Shown: one piece after another, positions 22,516-30,017 of the stretch | Position numbering within the stretch: the first letter of the stretch is position 1 | Layout: each line of letters opens with the position of its first letter | Assembly: GCF_000308835.1 (NCBI RefSeq) | Contig: NZ_BAGN01000188.1 | Location: 1-33,776, forward strand | DNA length: 33,776 nt | Direction: 5' to 3' | From: Nocardia vinacea NBRC 16497 | GTDB taxonomy: Bacteria; Actinomycetota; Actinomycetes; Mycobacteriales; Mycobacteriaceae | The notes under the pieces: generated by a model | What the model saw: only the letters and a program-made list of their open reading frames with translations | The model's database searches: none | What the model was told of the DNA's origin: nothing | Position numbers and translations under genes: made by a program

Positions 22516-23763
22516 ATGGCGATCTCGGATGTCAAGGAATACGCGCACCTCACCGAAGCCGATGTGGAGGCACTCGGTGCGGAGTTCGACGCGATCCGGC
22601 GCGATATCGAGGCCTCGCGCGGTGCTCGGGACGCGCGGTATATCCGCAATGTCATCCGCCTGCAGCGTGCGCTCGAGATCAGCGGCCGCGCGGTGCTGTT
22701 CGCCAGTTTCCTGCCGCCCGCCTGGCTCGCCGGTGTGGCCCTGCTCAGCACGGCCAAGATCATCGAGAATATGGAGATCGGGCACAACGTCATGCACGGG
22801 CAGTGGGACTGGATGAACGATCCGGAAGTCCACTCCAGCACCTGGGAATGGGATAACACCGGCCCGTCCAAGCACTGGAAGCAGACGCACAACTACCTGC
22901 ACCACAAGTACACCAATGTGCTCGGCATGGACGACGACATCGGCTACGGCCTGCTGCGCGTCACCCGGGATCAGCGGTGGAAGCCGTTCAATATCGGCAA
23001 TCCGGCCTACAACCTGGTGCTGCAGCTGTTCTTCGAATACGGCGTCGCGGTCCAGCATCTGGAGCTGGGCAAGGTGCACCGGCTGAAGGAGGGCTCGCCG
23101 GAGCGGGCCGCATTCGAGGTCAAGCGCCGCGAGGTACTGGTCAAGATCGGCAAGCAGGTCGGCAAGGATTACCTCCTGTTCCCGCTGCTCACCGGCCCCG
23201 CCTTCGTCTCGACGCTCACCGCGAACCTGACCGCCAATATCATCCGCAATATCTGGACCAATGCGGTGATCTTCTGCGGCCACTTCCCGGACGGCGCCGA
23301 GAAATTCACCAAGGCCGATATAGACGGCGAATCCAAGGGCCAGTGGTACCTGCGCCAGATGCTGGGCAGCGCCAATATCTCCGGCGGTCCGGTCATGCAC
23401 TTCATGACCGGCAATCTGAGCCACCAGATCGAACACCACCTGTTCCCCGATCTGCCGAGCAACCGCTACGCCGATATCGCGGTGCGGGTGCGCGCCCTGG
23501 CCGAGAAGTACGACCTGCCATACACCACCGGCTCGCTTCCGGTGCAGTACTTCAAGTCCTGGCGCACCATCCTGAAGCTGGCACTGCCGAACAAGTACCT
23601 GCGCGCGACCGCCGACGACGCCCCCGAGACCGCTTCGGAGCGCAAGTTCGACGGCGCCACCATGCCGAGCTTCGACCCGGCCACAGGTAAGCGTCGTGGC
23701 CTGCGCACGGCGCTGCAGGATGGGCGCCGACGGTTCGCCCGTCGGGCCGTTTCCGTCGCCTGA
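22516..23763 (+). CDS. membrane fatty acid desaturase, second paralogue
   Basis: A 415-residue desaturase closely related to its upstream neighbour: the same MAI(T/S)D start, H90NVMH94, H125NYLHH130 and QIEHH at 304-308, and the shared KIIENME and GQWDWMNDPE stretches. It lacks the neighbour's charged C-terminal helix and ends in a short basic tail (RRRFARRAVSVA). The pair is a local gene duplication. The region before ATG 22516 has no Shine-Dalgarno (GTAACCGCC), which with the TACTGT box suggests leaderless expression. It has its own double operator, so it may be induced separately from the first desaturase. Chain-length or position specificity cannot be inferred. A strong terminator follows. 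Confidence 0.92.
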   Translation: MAISDVKEYAHLTEADVEALGAEFDAIRRDIEASRGARDARYIRNVIRLQRALEISGRAVLFASFLPPAWLAGVALLSTAKIIENMEIGHNVMHGQWDWMNDPEVHSSTWEWDNTGPSKHWKQTHNYLHHKYTNVLGMDDDIGYGLLRVTRDQRWKPFNIGNPAYNLVLQLFFEYGVAVQHLELGKVHRLKEGSPERAAFEVKRREVLVKIGKQVGKDYLLFPLLTGPAFVSTLTANLTANIIRNIWTNAVIFCGHFPDGAEKFTKADIDGESKGQWYLRQMLGSANISGGPVMHFMTGNLSHQIEHHLFPDLPSNRYADIAVRVRALAEKYDLPYTTGSLPVQYFKSWRTILKLALPNKYLRATADDAPETASERKFDGATMPSFDPATGKRRGLRTALQDGRRRFARRAVSVA

Positions 23764-23777
23764 CGCACGGTCACACC

Positions 23778-23814
23778 GAAGGCACCCACGGAAGTCCGTG
23801 GGTGCCTTCGCCTT
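23778..23814 (+). terminator. strong terminator after the second desaturase
   Basis: GAAGGCACCCACGGA (23778-23792) pairs fully with TCCGTGGGTGCCTTC (23795-23809), followed by GCCTTT. It starts 15 bp after the stop. The left arm is nearly the same as that of the hairpin after secA. Confidence 0.85.
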
Positions 23815-23904
23815 TCGTTGGTCCGGCCATTCAGGGCGCGGCGGGCTCGTGGTATCGGCCCGGGTCTCGGCAGAAGCGCCGGTTGCGGCTGGTTGACTGA
23901 GGGC

Positions 23905-24540
23905 GTGTGTGCTGATGATCTGAGCGTTTACGAGGCGATCCGAATGCGGCGGGATGTACGGGCCGAGTTCACCGGTGACCTCGTCGACGATGCGACGCTG
24001 TGGCGGATGCTCGATGCCGCACATCGCGCACCCAGTGTCGGCAACTCGCAGCCGTGGGACTTCGTGGTGGTGCGCGAGCATGCGACGCTGCGGAAGTTCG
24101 CCGATCACGTCGCAGAGAAGCGGATCGAGTTCCGGGACGCACTGCCGCCGGATCGGGCGGCGACCTTCGACCCGATCAAGATCGAGGGCATTACCGAGAG
24201 CGGCACCGGCATCGTGGTCACCTACGACCACGAGCGCGGCGGCCCACAGGTCCTCGGCCGCGCCACCGTACCCGAAACCGGTATCTACTCGGCGGTTCTC
24301 GCCATCCAGAACCTCTGGCTGGCCGCCACCGCCGAGCAGATCGGCGTCGGCTGGGTCTCGTTCTACGACGCCGAATTCCTCACCGACCTGGTCGGCCTAC
24401 CCGACGGCATCCGCCCCGTCGCCTGGCTGTGCGTCGGCCCGGTGCACGAATTCCAACGCGTACCCGACCTCGAACGCTTCGGCTGGCGCACCGGCCGCCC
24501 CCTGACCGACGCCGTCCACCAAGAAACCTTCCGCGCCTGA
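23905..24540 (+). CDS. bluB: BluB-like 5,6-dimethylbenzimidazole synthase (nitroreductase fold)
   Basis: A 211-residue flavoprotein of the BluB subgroup, which fragments reduced FMN with oxygen to give 5,6-dimethylbenzimidazole, the lower ligand of cobalamin. The signature VYEAIRMRRDVRAEF (residues 8-22) and the FMN-binding AAHRAPSVGNSQPWDFVVV (38-56) are characteristic. ETGIYSAVLAIQNLWLAATA and GVGWVSFYD form the later flavin-binding part. The GTG at 23905 gives the family's normal length; GAGGG lies almost against it, so translation initiation is unclear. No other cobalamin gene and no B12 riboswitch was recognised nearby. A different nitroreductase activity cannot be excluded. The 151 bp after it (24541-24691) hold nothing I recognise. 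Confidence 0.8.
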   Translation: MCADDLSVYEAIRMRRDVRAEFTGDLVDDATLWRMLDAAHRAPSVGNSQPWDFVVVREHATLRKFADHVAEKRIEFRDALPPDRAATFDPIKIEGITESGTGIVVTYDHERGGPQVLGRATVPETGIYSAVLAIQNLWLAATAEQIGVGWVSFYDAEFLTDLVGLPDGIRPVAWLCVGPVHEFQRVPDLERFGWRTGRPLTDAVHQETFRA

Positions 24541-24691
24541 ACCCGCGAAAGGGCTACTGCTGCAAAGGCTTTGACTACATCGCACTAGGCATAGCCGATG
24601 CGAGGCAATCACTGCTTTTGCGATAGCCGAGCGTTGACGCGACCGCATCCCGTCCGCCGCTGCGGAGCGGCGGGACGCTGGTACAGGCCGG

Positions 24692-25984
24692 TCAGACTCG
24701 CTCGAGTACCGCCGATGCGCCGATCCCGCCTGCGGCGCAGATGCCGAGCAGGGCGGCGTTCTTGCCGGATCGGGCCAATTCGTTGGCCATAGTGGTGACC
24801 ATGCGCGCGCCGGTCGCGCCGAACGGATGTCCGAGCGAAACCGAACCGCCGTGCACATTGAGCTTGTCGATATCGACCTCGCCGACCGCGGTATCGCGAT
24901 CGAGGCGGGTCTTGGCCCACTCGTCGCTGTTCAGTGCGGCGAGCACGGACAGCGTCTGGGCCGCGAACGCCTCGTGGATATCGACGAAATCGATATCGCC
25001 CAGCGACATTCCGGCCTTGTCGAGAGCGCGCGGCATGGAGATGGCCGGGCCGATCAGCACCTGATCGGTCGGGTCGACGCTGACGTAGCTCCAGGAGCGG
25101 AAGGCAGCCAGTGGACGGTAGCCGAGGGCGTACGCCCGCTCCTCACTCATCAGCAGCACCGCCGACGCGCCGTCGGTGAGTGGGCTGGCATTGCCCGCGG
25201 TCACGCTGCCGTCGCGGGCGAAGACCGGCTTCAGCTTCGCCAACTTCTCGACACTGGTATTCGCGCGCACCAGTCCGTCGCGCGTGACATCCGTGCCTTC
25301 GGGGGTGCGTACCCGCAGCACCTCGTCGTCGAAGCGGCCCGAATCGATGGCGGCGGCGGCCCGGTGGTGTGAGCGTGCGGCGAATTCGTCCTGATCCGCG
25401 CGGCTGATCCCGTGGATGCGGGCCATCTTCTCGGCCGACTCCCCCATCACCTCACCGGTGGTGCGTTCGGCGATTTTCGGTCGGCTCGGCAGCAGATCGG
25501 TGAAGGGCGCGAGCTGACGCGCGGCCGCGAGATAGTCCTTCGGCTTCGGCTTGCCCAGTGCCAGCGGCGCACCGGCGTGCACCAGCTTCTGGGGCAACTT
25601 CACCTCGGCATTGCTGGTCGAATCGCTGCCGCCGGCGATCATGATGTCGTATTCCCCGCGCTCGATGGCCGCCACCGCCGAGGTGATCGCCTGGAGTCCG
25701 GAGGCGCACGCCCGCGTCACCGTGTACCCCTCGCACCCAGGGTCGAGACCGAGATCCAACGCGATCTCCCGCGCGATATTCGGTGCGGCACTCGGCAGAA
25801 TCACACCACCCCACACGATCGCCTGCACCTGCGCGCCGGGCATGCCGGTCCGCTCCAACAGCCCACGCACCGCGGCATCGGCCAGCGCGATCGAATCCAT
25901 CCGCGTGTAGTCACCGAACGCCTTGACGAACGGCGTGCGCGCACCGGAAACGATGACGGCACGGCGAGCAGCACTGGTAGCCAT
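24692..25984 (-). CDS. acetyl-CoA C-acyltransferase (thiolase, FadI-like)
   Basis: A 430-residue thiolase of the FadA/FadI type that cleaves 3-ketoacyl-CoA in beta-oxidation or condenses acetyl-CoA. Catalytic Cys93 lies in TVTRACASGLQA. The second conserved segment is NVHGGSVSLGHPFGATGARM (His as base), and the C-terminal CAAGGIGASAVLE holds the second cysteine. The length exceeds 400 because of an insertion around LPQKLVHAGAPLALGKPKPK, typical of the FadI branch. ATG 25984 has a strong GAGGAGGA Shine-Dalgarno. A near-perfect palindrome lies 34-53 bp upstream of the ATG. No hydratase/dehydrogenase partner gene is adjacent, so it acts with enzymes encoded elsewhere. Confidence 0.92.
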   Translation of the reverse strand: MATSAARRAVIVSGARTPFVKAFGDYTRMDSIALADAAVRGLLERTGMPGAQVQAIVWGGVILPSAAPNIAREIALDLGLDPGCEGYTVTRACASGLQAITSAVAAIERGEYDIMIAGGSDSTSNAEVKLPQKLVHAGAPLALGKPKPKDYLAAARQLAPFTDLLPSRPKIAERTTGEVMGESAEKMARIHGISRADQDEFAARSHHRAAAAIDSGRFDDEVLRVRTPEGTDVTRDGLVRANTSVEKLAKLKPVFARDGSVTAGNASPLTDGASAVLLMSEERAYALGYRPLAAFRSWSYVSVDPTDQVLIGPAISMPRALDKAGMSLGDIDFVDIHEAFAAQTLSVLAALNSDEWAKTRLDRDTAVGEVDIDKLNVHGGSVSLGHPFGATGARMVTTMANELARSGKNAALLGICAAGGIGASAVLERV

Positions 25985-26017
25985 GGGGATTTTCCTCCTC
26001 GAGAGATCTACCCCACA

Positions 26018-26037
26018 AACTTACTCGGAAGTAAGTT
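26018..26037 (-). promoter_or_regulatory. palindromic operator upstream of the thiolase gene
   Basis: AACTTACTCGGAAGTAAGTT has 7 bp arms (AACTTAC/GTAAGTT) around six bases and lies 34-53 bp before the thiolase ATG. Length and symmetry fit a TetR-family fatty-acid regulator; which one cannot be said. It is unlike the TACG operators of the desaturase genes. Confidence 0.6.
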
Positions 26038-26057
26038 CGAGGTCCAGACCCGCGAGC

Positions 26058-26097
26058 GCCCGGCTCAGCGATCCCCTCCATTGCCGCTGAGCCGGGC
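26058..26097. other. perfect 13-bp stem-loop with no adjacent gene
   Basis: GCCCGGCTCAGCG (26058-26070) pairs perfectly with CGCTGAGCCGGGC (26085-26097) around a 14-base loop. It lies upstream of the thiolase promoter on one strand and before the HTH module on the other, with no gene ending here. The 415 bp from 25985 to 26399 hold this, the thiolase operator and an AT-rich promoter region, but no gene. Confidence 0.55.
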
Positions 26098-26330
26098 ATT
26101 CTCAACCGTCCCGCTGCGCCCGATTTCGCAAGCACACGGGTAACTCCTCGGGCACGCCCGAAAGCAGGCCCGGCACTCAACCGCCGGCCCGCGACGACAC
26201 TGTCGGGGCAACCCCGCGCCCGGCAAAAGGTACAGGGAAGGCGGATGAGCGGCGCCTGTCCCGGCGAACGCCCCTGCTCGTCCCGGAACCCGCAAGGTCG
26301 ACGTCGACACCACTCGGCGCGAGGAAACAG

Positions 26331-26392
26331 TAGCAATCTTTCCATTGGTTTTTCAAATCTTTTCTATGAAGTTGTCATTTCCACCAAGGAAC
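26331..26392 (+). promoter_or_regulatory. AT-rich promoter region of the HTH-protease module
   Basis: Bases 26331-26380 are 36 of 50 A/T, against roughly one third A/T around it. The stretch (runs such as TTTTTCAAATCTTTTC) ends in AAGGA at 26386-26390, 9 bp before ATG 26400. No clean -35/-10 pair is evident. Such islands are favoured binding sites of Lsr2- and EspR-like nucleoid proteins. Confidence 0.5.
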
Positions 26393-26399
26393 CTCTAGC

Positions 26400-27116
26400 A
26401 TGAGGCTCACTATGCAAAGCCCTTCGGAGCTGTCGCGACATAAGCGCTTCGGCCGAATCATCAAGGAACGCCGGGACGAACTCGGCCTCACCCAGATGCA
26501 GATCGGCGATCTGGGAGGGCCCTCGGCGCCGACGATCCGCAAGATCGAAGACGGCGATGCGACCATCAGCACGCACACGCTCAACAAACTCGATGCGCCG
26601 CTGCGCTGGCTGCCCGGCAGCGCGGCGCGTACCTATGCGGGCGGCGATCCGACCGCGCACGAGATCGCGGCGCGCACTCCGAGTACCGATGAGTCGATCG
26701 TCTCCGGACCCGATTCGGTCCGCTTCGAACTCTCCGATCTGACCGGACTGCTCGCCGCCGCCGGTCGACTCAACGATGCGGTCGAGCGCGGCCGGACCAC
26801 CGAACCCCATGTGGTGGCGGCCATTTCGGATCTCAACGGAGTCGTCTCCCGACTGTCCGCGCGGTACGCCACCGCGATGCTGGAACGCAACGGCGGACCG
26901 GGCAAAACCCTGCACCCCTTGGTCGCGATGGCGTTCTCGCATCTACTCGACGTGCCCGCCGAGTCCAGCGACCCCGCCGACCTGGAGGAACGCCGCTATC
27001 GCCGCTGGCTGGCCGGACGCGCGGAGGATGTGGATGCCGGCACCGAGGGCCGCTTCCGCGCACGCTGGCTGGCAGCCAATCCCGGTGCGGCATCGATTCG
27101 AAACGGCAAGCAGTAG
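26400..27116 (+). CDS. XRE-type helix-turn-helix protein
   Basis: A 238-residue putative DNA-binding protein. Residues 16-60 hold an XRE/Cro-type HTH: RFGRIIKERRDELGLTQMQI, then PSAPTIRKIEDGDATISTHT. After it a WLPGSAARTYAGGDPT link leads to a C-terminal ~150 residues I do not recognise. This part contains helices such as LTGLLAAAGRLNDAVERG and a conserved-looking ERRYRRWLAGRAED segment. ATG 26400 has AAGGA 9 bp upstream; ATG 26412 is an alternative. The next gene starts 12 bp after the stop, so these are probably co-transcribed. Being next to an EspR-like protein and an ImmA/IrrE protease, it may be a repressor cut by that protease; this is a guess from context. Confidence 0.8.
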   Translation: MRLTMQSPSELSRHKRFGRIIKERRDELGLTQMQIGDLGGPSAPTIRKIEDGDATISTHTLNKLDAPLRWLPGSAARTYAGGDPTAHEIAARTPSTDESIVSGPDSVRFELSDLTGLLAAAGRLNDAVERGRTTEPHVVAAISDLNGVVSRLSARYATAMLERNGGPGKTLHPLVAMAFSHLLDVPAESSDPADLEERRYRRWLAGRAEDVDAGTEGRFRARWLAANPGAASIRNGKQ

Positions 27117-27128
27117 AGGGCAGTACAG

Positions 27129-27551
27129 ATGACCGACGATGCGACGAGCCGAGCGCGACTGACGCTCAGCCACAAGGTGAATCGACTATTCGCGACCGTG
27201 CACCCGCGATCGGAGCCCGAGCGCACCACGGCCGCGGTGGCCGAACAGGTCGGTGCGCAACTGGGCCGCACCGTCCCGGAGGACCAGCTCGACCGGTTGC
27301 GGCGCGGCGAATTCGACTCGGCGCCGGTCGGATCCGAACTGCTCAGCGCCATCGCACAGTGCTTCGGCGTGAGCGCCGACTATCTGACCACCACGGGCGC
27401 GGCGGCGGCCGCGATCGATAGGGAACTCGAATTGCTCGCCACCATGCGCGATGCCAATGTCGCCAGCATCGCGCTGCGCGGATCCGATGTCGATCTCACC
27501 ACGCTGACCGCGCTCATCCACCGCACGGATCAACCGGTCGAGCGACCGTAG
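27129..27551 (+). CDS. EspR-like DNA-binding protein
   Basis: A 140-residue protein that parallels mycobacterial EspR, a nucleoid-associated regulator of ESX-1 genes. The matching landmarks are KVNRLFATVHP at residues 16-26, the HTH region EDQLDRLRRGEFD to LLSAIAQCFGVSADYLT, and the C-terminal dimer helix DRELELLATMRDANVASIAL. The LATMRDxxV signature is especially typical. In EspR the N-terminal HTH binds DNA as a dimer of dimers and loops distant sites. No ESX gene is in this window, so the target set is unknown. It lies 12 bp downstream of the XRE gene and is followed after 79 bp by the metalloprotease gene. Confidence 0.78.
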   Translation: MTDDATSRARLTLSHKVNRLFATVHPRSEPERTTAAVAEQVGAQLGRTVPEDQLDRLRRGEFDSAPVGSELLSAIAQCFGVSADYLTTTGAAAAAIDRELELLATMRDANVASIALRGSDVDLTTLTALIHRTDQPVERP

Positions 27552-27630
27552 ACCGGGCAGTTTCCGAACAGTCGGTAGCATCGTCGGTTGCATGGGGCGG
27601 GACCGCAGCGCTGTAGGAGATTGCCGACGA

Positions 27631-28176
27631 ATGCCCGGTATGGAGCACCGGTTCCGGGAAGTATCCCGGGACGTACCGATACCGTCCCCGTGGAATCTGA
27701 CCGCATACCTCGATGCCGTCGCCGACCATCGCGGTCGCACCATCACCCTGCAACCGGTCGACACCGCATTGCTCGCGGGCACCGGCTGCGGCACCGGCAG
27801 CGGTCTGTGGATTGCCAAGCGCGACAGCGACATCATTGTCTACGGCGCCGACACCACCGAATGGCATGCCGAGCACATCATCGTCCACGAACTGGGTCAT
27901 ATGCTGCTCGGCCACGGACCGGAATCGGCGACCGAAACCCCCGCGCCACAACCGATGTCGGCCATCGCGGACCTACTGCCCTCGATTTCCCCGGAGTCCA
28001 TCGCCTACGTGCTCGGGCGCAGCGATTACGCATCCGCCCGCGAACGCGATGCCGAAACCTTCGCCGACCTGGTCATGTTGCAGGCCATGCGCCCGCAGCG
28101 CCGAGATTCCGTGCTGCACAGAACCTTCTTCCGGGAACGGCTCCCCCGCCTCCCCGGACCTCAGGCCGAAGACTAA
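27631..28176 (+). CDS. ImmA/IrrE family metallo-endopeptidase
   Basis: A 181-residue zinc metallopeptidase domain. The HExxH motif is HELGH at 86-90 in IIVHELGHMLLGHG. The third zinc ligand is probably Glu138 in ARERDAETFADLVML, which fits the family's ExxAxxFA pattern. Members cleave XRE-type repressors: ImmA with ImmR in ICEBs1, IrrE with DdrO in Deinococcus. Here two candidate DNA-binding substrates are encoded just upstream. ATG 27631 has AGGAGA at 27615-27620; ATG 27592 is in frame but has no comparable signal. There is no IrrE-like C-terminal sensor domain. The 176 bp to the hpf stop (28177-28352) hold no convincing gene. Confidence 0.85.
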   Translation: MPGMEHRFREVSRDVPIPSPWNLTAYLDAVADHRGRTITLQPVDTALLAGTGCGTGSGLWIAKRDSDIIVYGADTTEWHAEHIIVHELGHMLLGHGPESATETPAPQPMSAIADLLPSISPESIAYVLGRSDYASARERDAETFADLVMLQAMRPQRRDSVLHRTFFRERLPRLPGPQAED

Positions 28177-28352
28177 GTGCCACAACACTTACGTCGCGGA
28201 CCGGTGGTCGAAGCCTGGCCAAGGTTTGGACGTACCCGATGAGTTACCCACGTGCTTGCGAAATCTGTCGTTACGCCGAGCAGGCGGACAGCGCAGTTCT
28301 CCGGGCATCCAACTCGCGCGCTGAATACCCGGAGAACAAGGGTGGCGACTGA

Positions 28353-29117
28353 CTACGCGAGCCGGATCAGGCCGTAGTCGAATGCGTGGCGACGGTAGAC
28401 GACGGACGGTCGGTCGGTCTCTTTGTCTTGGAAGAGGAAGAAGTCGTGCCCGACGAGCTCCATCTGGTAGAGGGCGTCGTCGACCGACATCGGGGTCGCG
28501 GAATGGACCTTGGTTCGGACGATATGGCCGGGGCCGGCCGCGTAATCCAGCGACTCCGTTTCGGGCCGACTGCGTTCGGCCTCGGGATGCTCGTGTGCGG
28601 TGGCGCCCTCCGCCTGTGCGAACAGTGAGTCATCGATCAGATCGGCGGTCGCCTCGGCCACCGAGACCGGGGTCTTGTCCCCGTAGTGGACGCGGCGGCG
28701 ATCCTTGGTTCGACGCAGCCGGCTCTCCAGCTTCGCGGTCACCGATTCGAGGGCAGCGTAGAAGCTGTCCGCACATGCCTCCGCCCGGACGACCGGGCCC
28801 TTGCCGCGCGCAGTGATCTCGACGCGCTGGCAGGCCTTACGCTGACGACGATTGCGTTCGTGGAACAACTCCACATCGAAGATGAATATCGACGGATCGA
28901 AGCGTTCGACACGGGAGAGTTTCTCCGCGACGTAAATTCGGAAATGGTCGGGAACCTCCACATTGCGTCCCTTCACCACGACATCGCCGCGCGGCGCGCG
29001 AGGTCGGTCCGCTGTGGATTGCTCTGTCGCATCCAGGGTGCTGTCATCGAGCACCGAGGCCTGTGTTTCTTTCACAGCGAGGGCGTCTTTCACTGAAGGT
29101 CGTGAAGAAGTCGTCAC
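28353..29117 (-). CDS. hpf: long-form ribosome hibernation promotion factor
   Basis: A 254-residue long HPF that binds the 30S decoding centre and pairs 70S ribosomes into inactive dimers, or stabilises them, in stationary phase or hypoxia. An unconserved N-terminus of about 44 residues precedes the HPF/RaiA domain (GDVVVKGRNVEVPDHFRIYV to RRTKDRRRVHYGDK). A low-complexity linker follows, then the C-terminal dimerisation domain (IVRTKVHSATPMSVDDALYQ to YGLIRLA). GTG 29117 has GGGAGG with 5 bp spacing, which decides against longer forms. In M. tuberculosis the gene (Rv3241c) adjoins secA1; here about 11 kb lies between. Confidence 0.93.
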   Translation of the reverse strand: MTTSSRPSVKDALAVKETQASVLDDSTLDATEQSTADRPRAPRGDVVVKGRNVEVPDHFRIYVAEKLSRVERFDPSIFIFDVELFHERNRRQRKACQRVEITARGKGPVVRAEACADSFYAALESVTAKLESRLRRTKDRRRVHYGDKTPVSVAEATADLIDDSLFAQAEGATAHEHPEAERSRPETESLDYAAGPGHIVRTKVHSATPMSVDDALYQMELVGHDFFLFQDKETDRPSVVYRRHAFDYGLIRLA

Positions 29118-29299
29118 GCGTACCTCCCGGATATGGCCGCACAGACCAGCGTGCGTGCGGCGGGATGAGCCGTGCCGATAGACAATCTCTCGGCACATGA
29201 TGTCCGAGGCGCCACCTCCAAACTCCCGGTTCGGGTGTGTGATCGCGACGCTAGTACGTCAACGGGCGGTCCGCCACTGTTCACGCAAATTTCCCGGAG

Positions 29300-29944
29300 T
29301 CAAGCCGAACACGTCACCAGCACGGCACGTACCGGCACCCCGATCCGGTCGAGCGCGCGCACCGATTCGCAAGCCGTAGCGCCGGTCGTGAGCACATCGT
29401 CGACCAGTACGACCTCGGTATTCGCCGCGACTTCCGAGCCGGCTCCGGTACCTGGTCGGGCCATGATCCGACCGCGCAGATTGTGTTGCCGCTCACCGAC
29501 TGTCAAGCCCACCGAATCGCGCACACCCCACCACACCCGCAACATCGGTATCACCCGGCTATCCGGCAGCCACCGCGCCGCCGCCCGCGTCGTGCGCACT
29601 ACCGGATCTCCGCCGCGGCGGCGCGCGGACACTCGCCGACTCGGCGCCGGGATCAATACCAGCGGCCGCTGGTCATCGCGCAGTCGCGCCAGACCATCGG
29701 CAAGTGCCAGCCCCACCGGCTCGGCCAGATCGCGACGCCCGTGCTCCTTCGCCGCGAGCACCGCCCGCCGCGCCGGACCCGCATACGACGCGAGCGCCCA
29801 GCAAGGCACACCCGGATCGGCGCGCGGCCGCACCCGTATCGGTGGCCCGGCCAGGGTGGCCGCACAGTCCGCACACCAGCCCACACCCGCCACACCGCAT
29901 CCGGCACAGGCCGTCGCCAGGATCAGATCCAACAGGGTCCGCAT
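29300..29944 (-). CDS. comF: ComF family phosphoribosyltransferase-like protein
   Basis: A 214-residue ComF protein. An N-terminal zinc ribbon has Cys13, Cys16, Cys24 and Cys27 (ACAGCGVAGVGWCADC), and the type I phosphoribosyltransferase PRPP loop VVLVDDVLTTGAT is near the C-terminus (~178-190). ERQHNLRGR is the family's usual middle motif. In naturally competent bacteria ComF helps pass incoming DNA; in actinobacteria its role is unclear. ATG 29944 begins exactly at the helix before the zinc ribbon; the open frame upstream is not conserved. The 182 bp to hpf likely contain the hpf promoter. It lies 73 bp downstream of lpqB on the same strand, as in mycobacteria. Confidence 0.88.
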   Translation of the reverse strand: MRTLLDLILATACAGCGVAGVGWCADCAATLAGPPIRVRPRADPGVPCWALASYAGPARRAVLAAKEHGRRDLAEPVGLALADGLARLRDDQRPLVLIPAPSRRVSARRRGGDPVVRTTRAAARWLPDSRVIPMLRVWWGVRDSVGLTVGERQHNLRGRIMARPGTGAGSEVAANTEVVLVDDVLTTGATACESVRALDRIGVPVRAVLVTCSA

Positions 29945-30017
29945 CGCCCGAGTCTGCGCCCACCCACCGACAGGTTCGCGAATATCGGTGGCGCAGTACT
30001 CGTTTCGGTGCCGACGA

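Noticed and set aside
20047..24231. A minus-strand open frame of nearly 1,400 codons across the reductase and desaturase genes
   Set aside because: It lies antisense to four well-supported plus-strand genes with intact motifs, and its translation is His/Arg/Gly-rich with no domain. It is a product of GC-rich codon bias.
28239..28352. A 37-codon plus-strand frame with a CxxC pair (MSYPRACEICRYAEQ) ending exactly against the hpf stop
   Set aside because: There is no Shine-Dalgarno or known family, and the CxxC may be chance. Ribosome profiling or conservation would be needed to accept it.
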